DNA from: Thermoplasmatota archaeon
GTDB lineage: Archaea; Thermoplasmatota; Thermoplasmata; Thermoplasmatales; Thermoplasmataceae
DNA length: 23,856 nt
Reading direction: 5' to 3'
Assembly: GCA_023379355.1 (NCBI GenBank)
Contig: JAMCUD010000080.1
Coordinates: 1 to 23,856, forward strand
Shown: positions 1-6,580 of the stretch, in pieces
Layout: each line of letters starts with the position of its first letter
How positions within the stretch are numbered: the stretch's first letter is position 1
Translations under genes and position numbers: made by a program
The notes under the pieces: model-generated
What the model was told of the DNA's origin: nothing
The model's database searches: none
The model's input: the letters and a program-made list of their open reading frames with translations, nothing else

Positions 1-238
1 AGGTCAAAACATTTGGGCTCATGATCTTCTCAGCACTTATGTCAATTGAATTGACCTTGTTTCCGGTTTTGTTAAGATATTCATATATTTTTCTGATCTT
101 ATCATAGGTAGGGTTCAGGTTGCCTTTTTCGAGCCTTGCTATATAGGACTGGCTGACTCCGCTGACATGGGCGAGCTCCTTCTGGCTAATCCCAAGATTT
201 TTCCTCATTTTCCTGAGTTCCTCAATTGAGGGAAGCAT
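1..238 (-). CDS. XRE-family HTH regulator with CBS domain (C-terminal part outside window)
   Basis: Partial gene; reading runs off the left edge. Translating the minus strand from the ATG at 236-238 gives MLPSIEELRKMRKNLGISQ followed by a classic Cro/C1-type helix-turn-helix (KELAHVSGVSQSYIARLEKG, about residues 20-40). After a short linker the visible part ends in SAEKIMSPNVLT, which has the form of the first strand of a CBS domain. Archaeal proteins with an XRE HTH fused to a CBS pair are a known family of presumed transcription regulators, in which CBS pairs often bind adenosyl ligands. Function and targets are inferred from the family only. The gene is divergent from the membrane protein gene at 415 and has its own TATA-like box at 257-267, which supports this start and a leaderless transcript. 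Confidence 0.85.
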   Translation of the reverse strand, partial: MLPSIEELRKMRKNLGISQKELAHVSGVSQSYIARLEKGNLNPTYDKIRKIYEYLNKTGNKVNSIDISAEKIMSPNVLT

Positions 239-256
239 GAGATCTAATTACTATTA

Positions 257-267
257 ATTATATATTT
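257..267 (-). promoter_or_regulatory. TATA-like box of the XRE-CBS gene
   Basis: An AT-only run (plus-strand attatatattt) is centred about 24 bases upstream of the ATG at 238. This spacing fits archaeal TATA/TSS geometry with transcription starting at or next to the start codon. Confidence 0.6.
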
Positions 268-385
268 ATTTCATCTTATTACTCCAACTAATCACTGAAT
301 CGTGTCGCCGGGAAAGTCCTTCCTAGAGTGTCCATAATTCATTTCACCACTCGGAAAACGTCAGTTCGCCCCTTTCTACATGCCC

Positions 386-393
386 TTTTTATA
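386..393 (+). promoter_or_regulatory. TATA-like box of the membrane protein gene
   Basis: The sequence tttttata is centred about 25 bases before the TTG at 415. This favours the TTG as the true leaderless start over the in-frame ATG at 457. Confidence 0.5.
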
Positions 394-414
394 GTAAGGT
401 GAAATCTCGATTAA

Positions 415-1230
415 TTGCCTTCGAACAATAGCTTTCTCATAAAGCACAGGTTTCTGATGGCTCCTGTGATCTCCATTCTTATAGCAGTCCTTATTGTATA
501 TCTCTCGTTTTATATCAGCGAGATCATTGTTTTTGTCGTACCCATAGAAACATTCTTTGTATTCCACTATCTAAAAGTATACAAGGTTACAACGAGACTC
601 GCGGCTGGTGTCATAATTTTCATAGTTGCTGCCCTTGCTTTCTCTGCATTCTATTCATACGATGTGTATCAGTCATCCCCAACTTACAGTGAAACTGTGA
701 CTCCGTATAACCTTACATATGTATCAAACGTTACCCCATTTTCACACACTGGACCTGGAGAGACCTATCATTTCCTGATAACAGTGACAGACCAGAATGG
801 CAGCTATGCACCTAATTACAGCACTTCAGTTGTAAACGTCCTTGGGGCATCGAACTATGACCAGGTACTCACTGCCAGCGAGCTTTCAATCAAAACTGCG
901 TCTAACCATTCAGCAGTTATCACTTTTAACATGTCTGATCTCAAAGCAGGGGTATATGACTACAACTATTCTGTGGTAATGAATGGCCAAAGAGTCTACA
1001 TGTACAGCGGGAATTTCTTCAGCGGGCCAATAAATACAGGAGTCCCTCAATTGTTTGTCAAGGTGGTTCCCACATACGTCATATCTTATCTTGTATATTT
1101 TGAGCTCATTTTCGCTGTGGGAGTATTCATCGGCAGAAGCATAGGCAACTCCAGAAGAACAATGGGACTCAGAGGCAACCCTCCATCGGGTGGTCCGCCA
1201 TCTAACCCTCCAGGAGACAACGGGAACTAG
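415..1230 (+). CDS. Predicted multi-span membrane protein with sequon-rich extracytoplasmic domain
   Basis: I do not recognise a named family. The 271-residue product has three N-terminal hydrophobic segments (about 16-35, 37-53 and 63-82), a mostly beta-like hydrophilic domain (about 85-215), a fourth membrane segment (about 221-240) and a Gly/Pro/Asn-rich tail. The soluble domain carries seven N-x-S/T sequons (Asn 99, 105, 128, 134, 164, 172, 184), as expected for an exposed archaeal glycoprotein domain. The tail after residue 241 is basic and then low-complexity (GNPPSGGPPSNPPGDNGN). Start: TTG at 415 fits the TATA-like box at 386-393; an ATG at 457 (residue 15) would trim the N-terminus but keep all membrane segments. 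The stop lies 18 bases from that of the convergent gene. A cell-surface role is inference. Confidence 0.75.
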   Translation: MPSNNSFLIKHRFLMAPVISILIAVLIVYLSFYISEIIVFVVPIETFFVFHYLKVYKVTTRLAAGVIIFIVAALAFSAFYSYDVYQSSPTYSETVTPYNLTYVSNVTPFSHTGPGETYHFLITVTDQNGSYAPNYSTSVVNVLGASNYDQVLTASELSIKTASNHSAVITFNMSDLKAGVYDYNYSVVMNGQRVYMYSGNFFSGPINTGVPQLFVKVVPTYVISYLVYFELIFAVGVFIGRSIGNSRRTMGLRGNPPSGGPPSNPPGDNGN

Positions 1231-1248
1231 GCCTTAAAATTGCAGTGA

Positions 1249-3741
1249 TTACTCTACCCATATTGTTTTCAGGTATGAGAGAAAATCTCCTGCCTCAAGT
1301 TCCCCATCAAGGAGTAATATCGCCTCCCTGGTTATGTCGCTGACCAATCCAATGAATCGTTGCGAATCCTTTAACTCAGCTAGGGCAGGTGGTTCAATTG
1401 AGTTGTTGAATGCCTTATACAACATTTCAAACAGCCTGTGAGGGATTATATCCACTGGACTGGTCTTATGATCAGTATGATTAAGCCTTCGTGAAATATA
1501 TTCGGGTGCACAATATTGTAATTCTTTGAGAAGGTTGGAATCATTTTCAATTCCATTCAGAATGGTATTCAAGCTAAGACCTCCCTCTGTTTTCAACCCA
1601 GCTATTTTCGATGCCAGAATTGCCATAATTCCATATTGAAGCCGGTCAAACTCATCCGGGATGTCTGGCAGTTTCAGGTCATCATAGGAAGGTTCCCGGG
1701 ATCCTCCATCCATGATTCCAAGGAGTCTTTCAACTGATTCGAAATACCCGGTCATAAAATTAGGCGGTTCCTTCAGCGCTTCGTTTACTGAGTTTATTGC
1801 CCAGGAAAGTGATAAATCCCTGATATTGTGCCAGAACATGAGAGAATAAGACCGCATTACCAATTCCTGGCTCCTGATAATCCTTGAGGTGGAAATGCAC
1901 TTTTCAGCAAATTCCATAACCTCATATCTCCTGCCATCAAGATCCATAAGCCTTGCCATGTTCTGAAACGCTGAGGCTCTCAGAGTAGAATCTCCAGTCA
2001 GGTAGGTGTTATCGATGAGTTCACTGAGGCAGTTCATAGATTCCTCGTACCTGCCCTCCCTTTCTAGCAGGGCAGACAGGTTGTTAAGATTCCTTGATAT
2101 CTGAAGCCATATCCCGAGGGACCTGTTCAGTTCTATGGATCTTCTATAGAATGTTTCAGCTTCTCCATTCTTACCTGTTATAAACCGTTCATTGCCCAGC
2201 ACAGTGAGCGCCCTTGCCGTGAGCTCAGCATCTGAAATTTCTTCCCCATATGCCAGGGCTTTTCCTGCCTCTTCCCGGCACTTTTCAAAGTTATCGCCGT
2301 TGAAATATGCTTCTGCTTTGAGTAGATGGCTGAAACCCAGTGGTCCCTTCTCAACCCTATCCATACCCTCAAGCTGTTCCAGGATCTCAATGGATTTTTC
2401 AAATCTATTTAGTGACTGGTAAATTGAAGCCAGTGTCAGGGTGACCCCAATTGGGTCAACTTCGAATGCAAAACCTGTCTCGTAACACTTCCTCGCCTGT
2501 TCAAGGTCATCGCCGTTGTAAATCGCATTGCACCTGATGAGCGAAAGAATCCTGTTGGTTTCCGGGTCTTTTATTTTTTCCTGCGCTCTCCTTACAAAAC
2601 TGAGTGTAGATCCCACGTCTGTGAATTTCCTGATGAAACTCCTCCATTCCTTTTTGATAAGCGATGACAGGCCATCAAGGTCGTTGAGTTTTTCCAGAAA
2701 CTTGATCCTGTTCTCCACAGGCAGTTCATGGAATTTCCTGGATTCTTTCACTTTCGCTATCACAGTCAGAAGTATGTCCTCAGGGATTTCACGTGACAAG
2801 AACTGATTGAGAAACCTGCTGGTAATTCCATAATTGGACGAAAGTTCCATAACTATACCCATTTCACTGAGATCCTTACATATGACTCTAGCTGTTTTCT
2901 CTTCAAACCCAAGAAGTTCACCGATGAGTGAAGGAGGCATGAAAGTCTCGGAAAAGGAGATCAGTGAGAGTGCCATCTTCTGGTCCATGCTCATACCACT
3001 CACCACTGAGGTGAGAAAGGCAGAAATCTCGCGGGGTATGACAAAGAACCGGTAAACCCTGTAATCCAACTCTCCGCTGGATGATATCATACCCTTTACT
3101 GTGTAATATTTAATGACATAGTCAAGAATCATAAAATTAGCATCTGTCAGTCTGTAAAGATTCATCAAGAAATCAAGGGGAAAACTGTATTTTTCCAGTA
3201 CGTAGATAAAATCATCAAATGTTGGTTTTCCAAGGGTGAATACCTTCGAAAGCCTTTCCCCAGCTACAATTTCAAGAAACCCTGAGAGATCGCCATTTCG
3301 AATCTCTGTGTCAGTTGAGCAGGAACAGATTATGGTTATATTGAATTTACTGGAATTCTTCATGAAGTATGTGAGTAGATACCGCGTTGGATCTGATAGA
3401 AGATTGATGTTTGTCAGAAACAGAAATCTTCTCAACCCATCGCTGAAGTGATCGTTCGTTTCTCTCAGTATCTCCCCAAGCTCCCTTATCTTTATTGTAC
3501 CTGTAACTGAGTTCAGTATCTGGTTAAAAGGCTCATACTTTTCGACCTCAACCGATGCCTCAGTTCTCCCTTCCAGAGTAATAATGTCCCTTTTCCTTAG
3601 TTCTGAAGCCAGGATCCGCATGATTTCTCTCTTGCCCCAGCCCTGCCTGCCATTTATAAGGACATTCTCAGGTGCTTCCTGGGAAAGAATTGTATTCTCT
3701 AATTCAATTATCAGTTTTTTAATGTTGGATTCTTGGGGCAT
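1249..3741 (-). CDS. STAND/AAA-like NTPase-fold protein with winged-helix and TPR regions
   Basis: The 830-residue soluble protein resembles the signal-transduction ATPase architecture: an N-terminal P-loop NTPase-like domain (about 1-200), a helical/winged-helix region (about 250-320, around a MDQKMALSLISFS helix and a GITSRFLNQF wing), then a long array of TPR-like helices (about 400-650) and a helical C-terminus. The Walker A-like motif is GRQGWGKRE (residues 31-39): the Ser/Thr after the invariant Lys is Arg. The Walker B-like strand FLFLTNINLLSD has Asn where Asp is expected. Nucleotide binding or hydrolysis may therefore be weak or lost. Proteins of this layout act as scaffolds or transcription regulators; that role is inferred here. 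Start ATG at 3741 with a TATA-like box at 3763-3775. Confidence 0.7.
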   Translation of the reverse strand: MPQESNIKKLIIELENTILSQEAPENVLINGRQGWGKREIMRILASELRKRDIITLEGRTEASVEVEKYEPFNQILNSVTGTIKIRELGEILRETNDHFSDGLRRFLFLTNINLLSDPTRYLLTYFMKNSSKFNITIICSCSTDTEIRNGDLSGFLEIVAGERLSKVFTLGKPTFDDFIYVLEKYSFPLDFLMNLYRLTDANFMILDYVIKYYTVKGMISSSGELDYRVYRFFVIPREISAFLTSVVSGMSMDQKMALSLISFSETFMPPSLIGELLGFEEKTARVICKDLSEMGIVMELSSNYGITSRFLNQFLSREIPEDILLTVIAKVKESRKFHELPVENRIKFLEKLNDLDGLSSLIKKEWRSFIRKFTDVGSTLSFVRRAQEKIKDPETNRILSLIRCNAIYNGDDLEQARKCYETGFAFEVDPIGVTLTLASIYQSLNRFEKSIEILEQLEGMDRVEKGPLGFSHLLKAEAYFNGDNFEKCREEAGKALAYGEEISDAELTARALTVLGNERFITGKNGEAETFYRRSIELNRSLGIWLQISRNLNNLSALLEREGRYEESMNCLSELIDNTYLTGDSTLRASAFQNMARLMDLDGRRYEVMEFAEKCISTSRIIRSQELVMRSYSLMFWHNIRDLSLSWAINSVNEALKEPPNFMTGYFESVERLLGIMDGGSREPSYDDLKLPDIPDEFDRLQYGIMAILASKIAGLKTEGGLSLNTILNGIENDSNLLKELQYCAPEYISRRLNHTDHKTSPVDIIPHRLFEMLYKAFNNSIEPPALAELKDSQRFIGLVSDITREAILLLDGELEAGDFLSYLKTIWVE

Positions 3742-3762
3742 TCAAGTTCCCCTTACCTAAAA

Positions 3763-3775
3763 TCTATTAAAATAT
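3763..3775 (-). promoter_or_regulatory. TATA-like box of the 830-residue NTPase-like gene
   Basis: Minus-strand atattttaataga is centred about 27 bases upstream of the ATG at 3741, consistent with a leaderless or near-leaderless archaeal transcript. Confidence 0.5.
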
Positions 3776-3911
3776 TTCTGTTGCTGAATGGGTCATCAAA
3801 TAATCAACCGCAATGTTCCCCCCGGCTTTTAAATAAATGCTGGTGGTTTCGAGTAATACTCCTTTAACCCTCAAAAGCCATAGTCGTATTGGATTCTCAC
3901 ATTGCATCAAC

Positions 3912-3920
3912 GTTTTAAAC
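3912..3920 (+). promoter_or_regulatory. TATA-like box of the DsrE-like gene
   Basis: The sequence gttttaaac is centred about 24 bases before the ATG at 3940, which supports that start. Confidence 0.5.
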
Positions 3921-3939
3921 CAAATCGTGATAAGTATGC

Positions 3940-4281
3940 ATGGCAATGAAAAAAGCAGTCTTTTACATAGTGACTGGGGAAATGAACAAGGCTAAAATGG
4001 GACTCACTGTGGCTCGCCGAGCTTCAGAATTCAAAAGGTTCAGCGACGTAAAGGTCATACTGCAGGGCCCGAGTGAAAAACTTCTGCTTGAAGAGGAACC
4101 GGAAGTCAAGGAAACAGTTGATTTCCTGATTAAGAACCACAATATTGATTCAGCGTGCAAATTCATTGCTGATAAGATGAATATATCTGCTCCTATAATC
4201 AGCAGGGGTGTGGAACTTAAGCCGGGTGGAGAAAGACTGGCCGCTCTTGTCAATGACGATTACCTCCCTCTGGTATTCTGA
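3940..4281 (+). CDS. DsrE/DsrF-like family protein
   Basis: The 113-residue protein has the DsrE/F-like alternating fold pattern: an opening strand with a small-residue turn (KKAVFYIVTGEMNKAKM), a second strand with VKVILQGPSEKLLL, and a third block around SACKFIADKMNI followed by a strand ending LVNDDYLPLVF. A single Cys (residue 73) sits where DsrE-type proteins often carry their sulfur-relay cysteine. Family members carry or transfer sulfane sulfur, but many archaeal homologs are uncharacterised, so the role here is open. The gene appears monocistronic. An ATG six bases downstream (MKKAVF) is an equally plausible start; the TATA-like box at 3912-3920 slightly favours 3940. Confidence 0.7.
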   Translation: MAMKKAVFYIVTGEMNKAKMGLTVARRASEFKRFSDVKVILQGPSEKLLLEEEPEVKETVDFLIKNHNIDSACKFIADKMNISAPIISRGVELKPGGERLAALVNDDYLPLVF

Positions 4282-4323
4282 ATCGTACGTTCGATATTCT
4301 TAAATCATATTTTCCTAAACCAT

Positions 4324-4351
4324 ACGAAATTTTAAATTACTATAATTTCGT
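4324..4351. repeat. Inverted repeat (8-bp arms) in the DsrE/DUF1059 intergenic region
   Basis: The arms acgaaatt (4324-4331) and aatttcgt (4344-4351) are perfect reverse complements separated by 12 AT-rich bases. It lies 43 bases past the DsrE-like stop and about 105 bases before the DUF1059 gene. It could be an RNA hairpin at the end of the upstream transcript or a protein-binding site. Chance occurrence in AT-rich DNA is possible. Confidence 0.4.
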
Positions 4352-4445
4352 TGATTTACATTCCCTGCAGATTTCACGAAGTCCCTGCTAATATTACTGC
4401 TGATCTACAGTGGAAAGATTTATTTTATGATAATGTATTTAATTT

Positions 4446-4450
4446 GAGGT
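4446..4450 (+). promoter_or_regulatory. Shine-Dalgarno-like site of the DUF1059 gene
   Basis: The sequence gaggt stands five bases before the ATG at 4456 and can pair with the anti-SD end of archaeal 16S rRNA. This gene therefore seems to have a short leader, with a possible TATA box in gatttatttta at about 4417-4427, unlike its leaderless neighbours. Confidence 0.45.
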
Positions 4451-4455
4451 AGATT

Positions 4456-4641
4456 ATGGCAAGCTATCATTTCAAATGCAAGGATATAGGCATGAGTTGC
4501 GATTACCATGTCTCAGCAAAAAAGCCCGAAGATCTGATACCTCAGATAGCAGAACATGCTAAGGAGGCTCACTCGATTAATGAGGTCAGTGATGACCTGA
4601 AACAGAAGATTAACAGCTCCATTAAGAAAAAAATCTTCTGA
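4456..4641 (+). CDS. DUF1059 family small protein
   Basis: The 61-residue protein matches the DUF1059 pattern: an N-terminal CKDIGMSCDY block (Cys 8 and Cys 15), a central EDLIPQIAEHAKEAH helix with paired His, and a charged helical C-terminus with DDLKQKINSSI. The family is widespread in archaea and some bacteria and has no established function. The paired Cys and His residues suggest metal binding or redox chemistry, but that is inference. Length is typical of the family. The gene lies 84 bases ahead of the PhoU-like gene, which has its own promoter. Confidence 0.8.
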   Translation: MASYHFKCKDIGMSCDYHVSAKKPEDLIPQIAEHAKEAHSINEVSDDLKQKINSSIKKKIF

Positions 4642-4656
4642 ACAGTTCTTCCGAAC

Positions 4657-4689
4657 AATATTTATCTTTTTCTATGAAATATTTATCTT
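4657..4689 (+). repeat. 12-bp direct repeat, 21-bp period, just upstream of the phoU-like promoter
   Basis: The sequence aatatttatctt occurs at 4657-4668 and again at 4678-4689, offset by exactly 21 bp (two helical turns). The second copy ends about 9 bases before the TATA-like box at 4699-4708. The position fits tandem binding sites for a regulator acting from one DNA face. Confidence 0.5.
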
Positions 4690-4698
4690 GGGTTTAAT

Positions 4699-4708
4699 CT
4701 ATATATTA
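4699..4708 (+). promoter_or_regulatory. TATA-like box of the PhoU-like gene
   Basis: The sequence ctatatatta is centred about 23 bases before the GTG at 4726, supporting a leaderless transcript that begins at this GTG. Confidence 0.6.
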
Positions 4709-4725
4709 GTTCTCAATTATATGCT

Positions 4726-5703
4726 GTGGCAAGTCATAACAGGAAGATACAGGTCACAGGTGGTTCCACATATATAGTTTCCCTGCCTCCGGGTTGGATA
4801 AAACGCGAAGGGCTCGAAAGGGGCTCCAGCGTAAAGATAGATGAGGCCAATGATTCTCTGGTGATATCTTCATCCCTGGAGAAGAAAAAAGAGGTGGTTA
4901 AGAACCTCACACTAAAGTCGGAGATCGAGAGTGAACTTCTCTTGAGGGCACTTACCTCCATATACATATCAAATTTTGACACGCTCATCATAAAGAGTCA
5001 GTCCTATATGGAGAAAAATACACGGGATACGATTAAAAAATTTGCACGTCTTGTAATGGGCGTTGAGATATTTGAGGAATCCTCCCGTTCAATCGTCCTG
5101 CAGAATGTGCTGGACTATAATTCGTTTCCAATAGCCACAGCAGTGCGCAGGATGGCTCTGAACGTAAGGGCTATGCTTGAGGATACAAACAGTGCCCTGG
5201 AATCAGACGATCTTAATCTTCTGGATAATGTCATCCTCAGGGATGACGAGGTCGACAGATACCAGCTATATGTGTACAGGGAAACCAACAGGGGAGAAAC
5301 GGCAAACAGAGAATCAATTTATTACCTTATCTTTTCCAGAATACTTGAGAGAATAGCAGATCACTCAGTAAACATATGCAAGATATGGAGAAGCAGGGAG
5401 CTGGTTGACCCCAGTAATAAAACTGGAATCATAAAGTTTCTATCTCTCTCATACGCAATGTACAACAATGCAGTTGAGACATTTTATGCGTCAAAGTTTG
5501 AAAAACTCAATGAGATCATATCGGGCAAGGGGAAGATAAACGGGTTGAAGGAGGAGATACTGAGAGATTACGGCGACTCAAGAGATTCCTTTGTTCTTCT
5601 GAGCTGCGCAGAGGAATGTTCCCGTATAGGGCTTTATGCAACTGACATCGCAGAACTGGCAATGGATCTCATTCTGAGCAGGAACCTGGAAAATGCAATA
5701 TGA
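4726..5703 (+). CDS. AbrB-type DNA-binding / PhoU-domain regulator
   Basis: The 325-residue protein begins with a SpoVT/AbrB-like domain (about residues 5-50: KIQVTGGSTYIVSLPPGW, then GSSVKIDE and SLVISS). The rest is helical and fits the PhoU fold of two three-helix bundles, with the acidic segments LLDNVILRDDEVDRYQLY and ILERIADHSVNICK typical of PhoU metal-binding helices. AbrB-PhoU fusions are a common archaeal family annotated as phosphate uptake regulators. No pst transporter genes are visible nearby, so the target is unknown. The GTG start at 4726 is supported by the TATA box at 4699-4708; the ATG at 4721 is out of frame. A 12-bp direct repeat precedes the promoter. Confidence 0.8.
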   Translation: MASHNRKIQVTGGSTYIVSLPPGWIKREGLERGSSVKIDEANDSLVISSSLEKKKEVVKNLTLKSEIESELLLRALTSIYISNFDTLIIKSQSYMEKNTRDTIKKFARLVMGVEIFEESSRSIVLQNVLDYNSFPIATAVRRMALNVRAMLEDTNSALESDDLNLLDNVILRDDEVDRYQLYVYRETNRGETANRESIYYLIFSRILERIADHSVNICKIWRSRELVDPSNKTGIIKFLSLSYAMYNNAVETFYASKFEKLNEIISGKGKINGLKEEILRDYGDSRDSFVLLSCAEECSRIGLYATDIAELAMDLILSRNLENAI

Positions 5704-5750
5704 TCATAGGACCTTGTGAACCGTCCTCTTTCAGTTCAAAAAGGGCTAAC

Positions 5751-6569
5751 CTAAACTTCAACAGGCTCAAATTCTGGTTTCTCAGCCGTGCCATGCAATT
5801 GAACTGAAGGATTTCTGAGGTCATGGTTGAGGATCAGTACAGAATTCTTTCTCAATGCCCTTTTTATGATCATTTTCTTTGCAGCCAGGGTCTCAAAGGA
5901 GTTGTAGTCTATGGCAGTTATATGATTTGGCTGGAGGTGGAATGATGTCGGGAATAGATCTCCAGGATAGATCACCTCATGCTTGTCTGTCTGAATTATG
6001 ATGGCCTGATGGCCTGGGGTGTGCCCGCCAGTTCTTAAGACCGAAATCCAGGGCAGCAATCTCAGGTTTCCTTTCACCCTTAATCGCTGGAAACCTTTAA
6101 TTCTGGAGGCGTAGGAACTGTAATTGCCTCTTGTCAGTTCATTCTGGCGACTTAATTGCCTGAACTCCTCATCCTGTGCAACAATGAGTGCATTCCTGAA
6201 AATCTTCTTTCCATCAGCCTTTTCGAAGGAATTGCCTGCATGGTCGAAATGAAGGTGGGAATGTATTATCATTCTCAGATTAACTGGATTTACTGTCTCC
6301 TTAATTTTCTCAATGTAACAGGGGTCAGGCTCAATATTAAATATCTTTGCAAATTTTTGTTCATGATGCGTACCTATCCCACTGTCAATCAGAACCGAAA
6401 TGTCCCCTGACGAGACAAGAAGTGTGTTAAGTGCCAGTTTTACCCTTCCATTGGCCATCCGTTGGAAAGATCTTGACCAGATTGGTTCAGGTGTGACTCC
6501 GAATGCCGCCCCAGGGTCAAGGGAAAAGGACCCGTCAGTAATAACCCTCACACTGACTTCATTTTTCAT
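5751..6569 (-). CDS. Metallo-beta-lactamase-fold hydrolase, lactonase-like
   Basis: The 272-residue protein carries a complete MBL metal site: HSHLHFDH (His105, His107, Asp109, His110), TGGHTPGH (His183/187), YPGDLFPT (Asp204) and a C-terminal ILNHD (His249). The order and spacing resemble the N-acyl-homoserine-lactonase/glyoxalase-II-like branch, so lactone or thioester hydrolysis is plausible; the substrate is not shown by the sequence. The gene starts 9 bases after the stop of the acyl-CoA ligase gene with an SD site in between, so the two form an operon and may share a pathway. Start ATG at 6569. Confidence 0.85.
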   Translation of the reverse strand: MKNEVSVRVITDGSFSLDPGAAFGVTPEPIWSRSFQRMANGRVKLALNTLLVSSGDISVLIDSGIGTHHEQKFAKIFNIEPDPCYIEKIKETVNPVNLRMIIHSHLHFDHAGNSFEKADGKKIFRNALIVAQDEEFRQLSRQNELTRGNYSSYASRIKGFQRLRVKGNLRLLPWISVLRTGGHTPGHQAIIIQTDKHEVIYPGDLFPTSFHLQPNHITAIDYNSFETLAAKKMIIKRALRKNSVLILNHDLRNPSVQLHGTAEKPEFEPVEV

Positions 6570-6575
6570 GGATGT

Positions 6576-6580
6576 TCCTC
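6576..6580 (-). promoter_or_regulatory. Shine-Dalgarno site of the MBL hydrolase gene
   Basis: Minus-strand gagga overlaps the stop codon of the upstream ligase gene (TGAGGA) and lies six bases before the ATG at 6569. It supports translation of the second cistron of a bicistronic mRNA. Confidence 0.6.

Noticed and set aside
310..325. Short hairpin ggaa-agtcc-ttcc in the first divergent region
   Set aside because: A 4-bp stem is too short to distinguish from chance.
376..567. 63-codon minus-strand ORF over the start of the membrane protein gene
   Set aside because: Antisense to a better-supported gene with its own TATA box; no family-like features.
3742..3939. Possible tRNA or small RNA in the 198-base region before the DsrE-like gene
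   Set aside because: No T-loop or acceptor-stem pairing found by eye; only the two promoters and short frames of 14 codons or fewer.
4643..4672. gttc-ttcc-gaac hairpin followed by a T-rich run after the DUF1059 gene, as a terminator
   Set aside because: The stem is only 4 bp, and the T-rich run overlaps the direct repeat that I assign to the next promoter.
5742..5757. gggctaacctaaactt, reminiscent of a DtxR/IdeR iron box
   Set aside because: Only a half-match, and it lies at the 3' ends of two convergent genes, not at a promoter.
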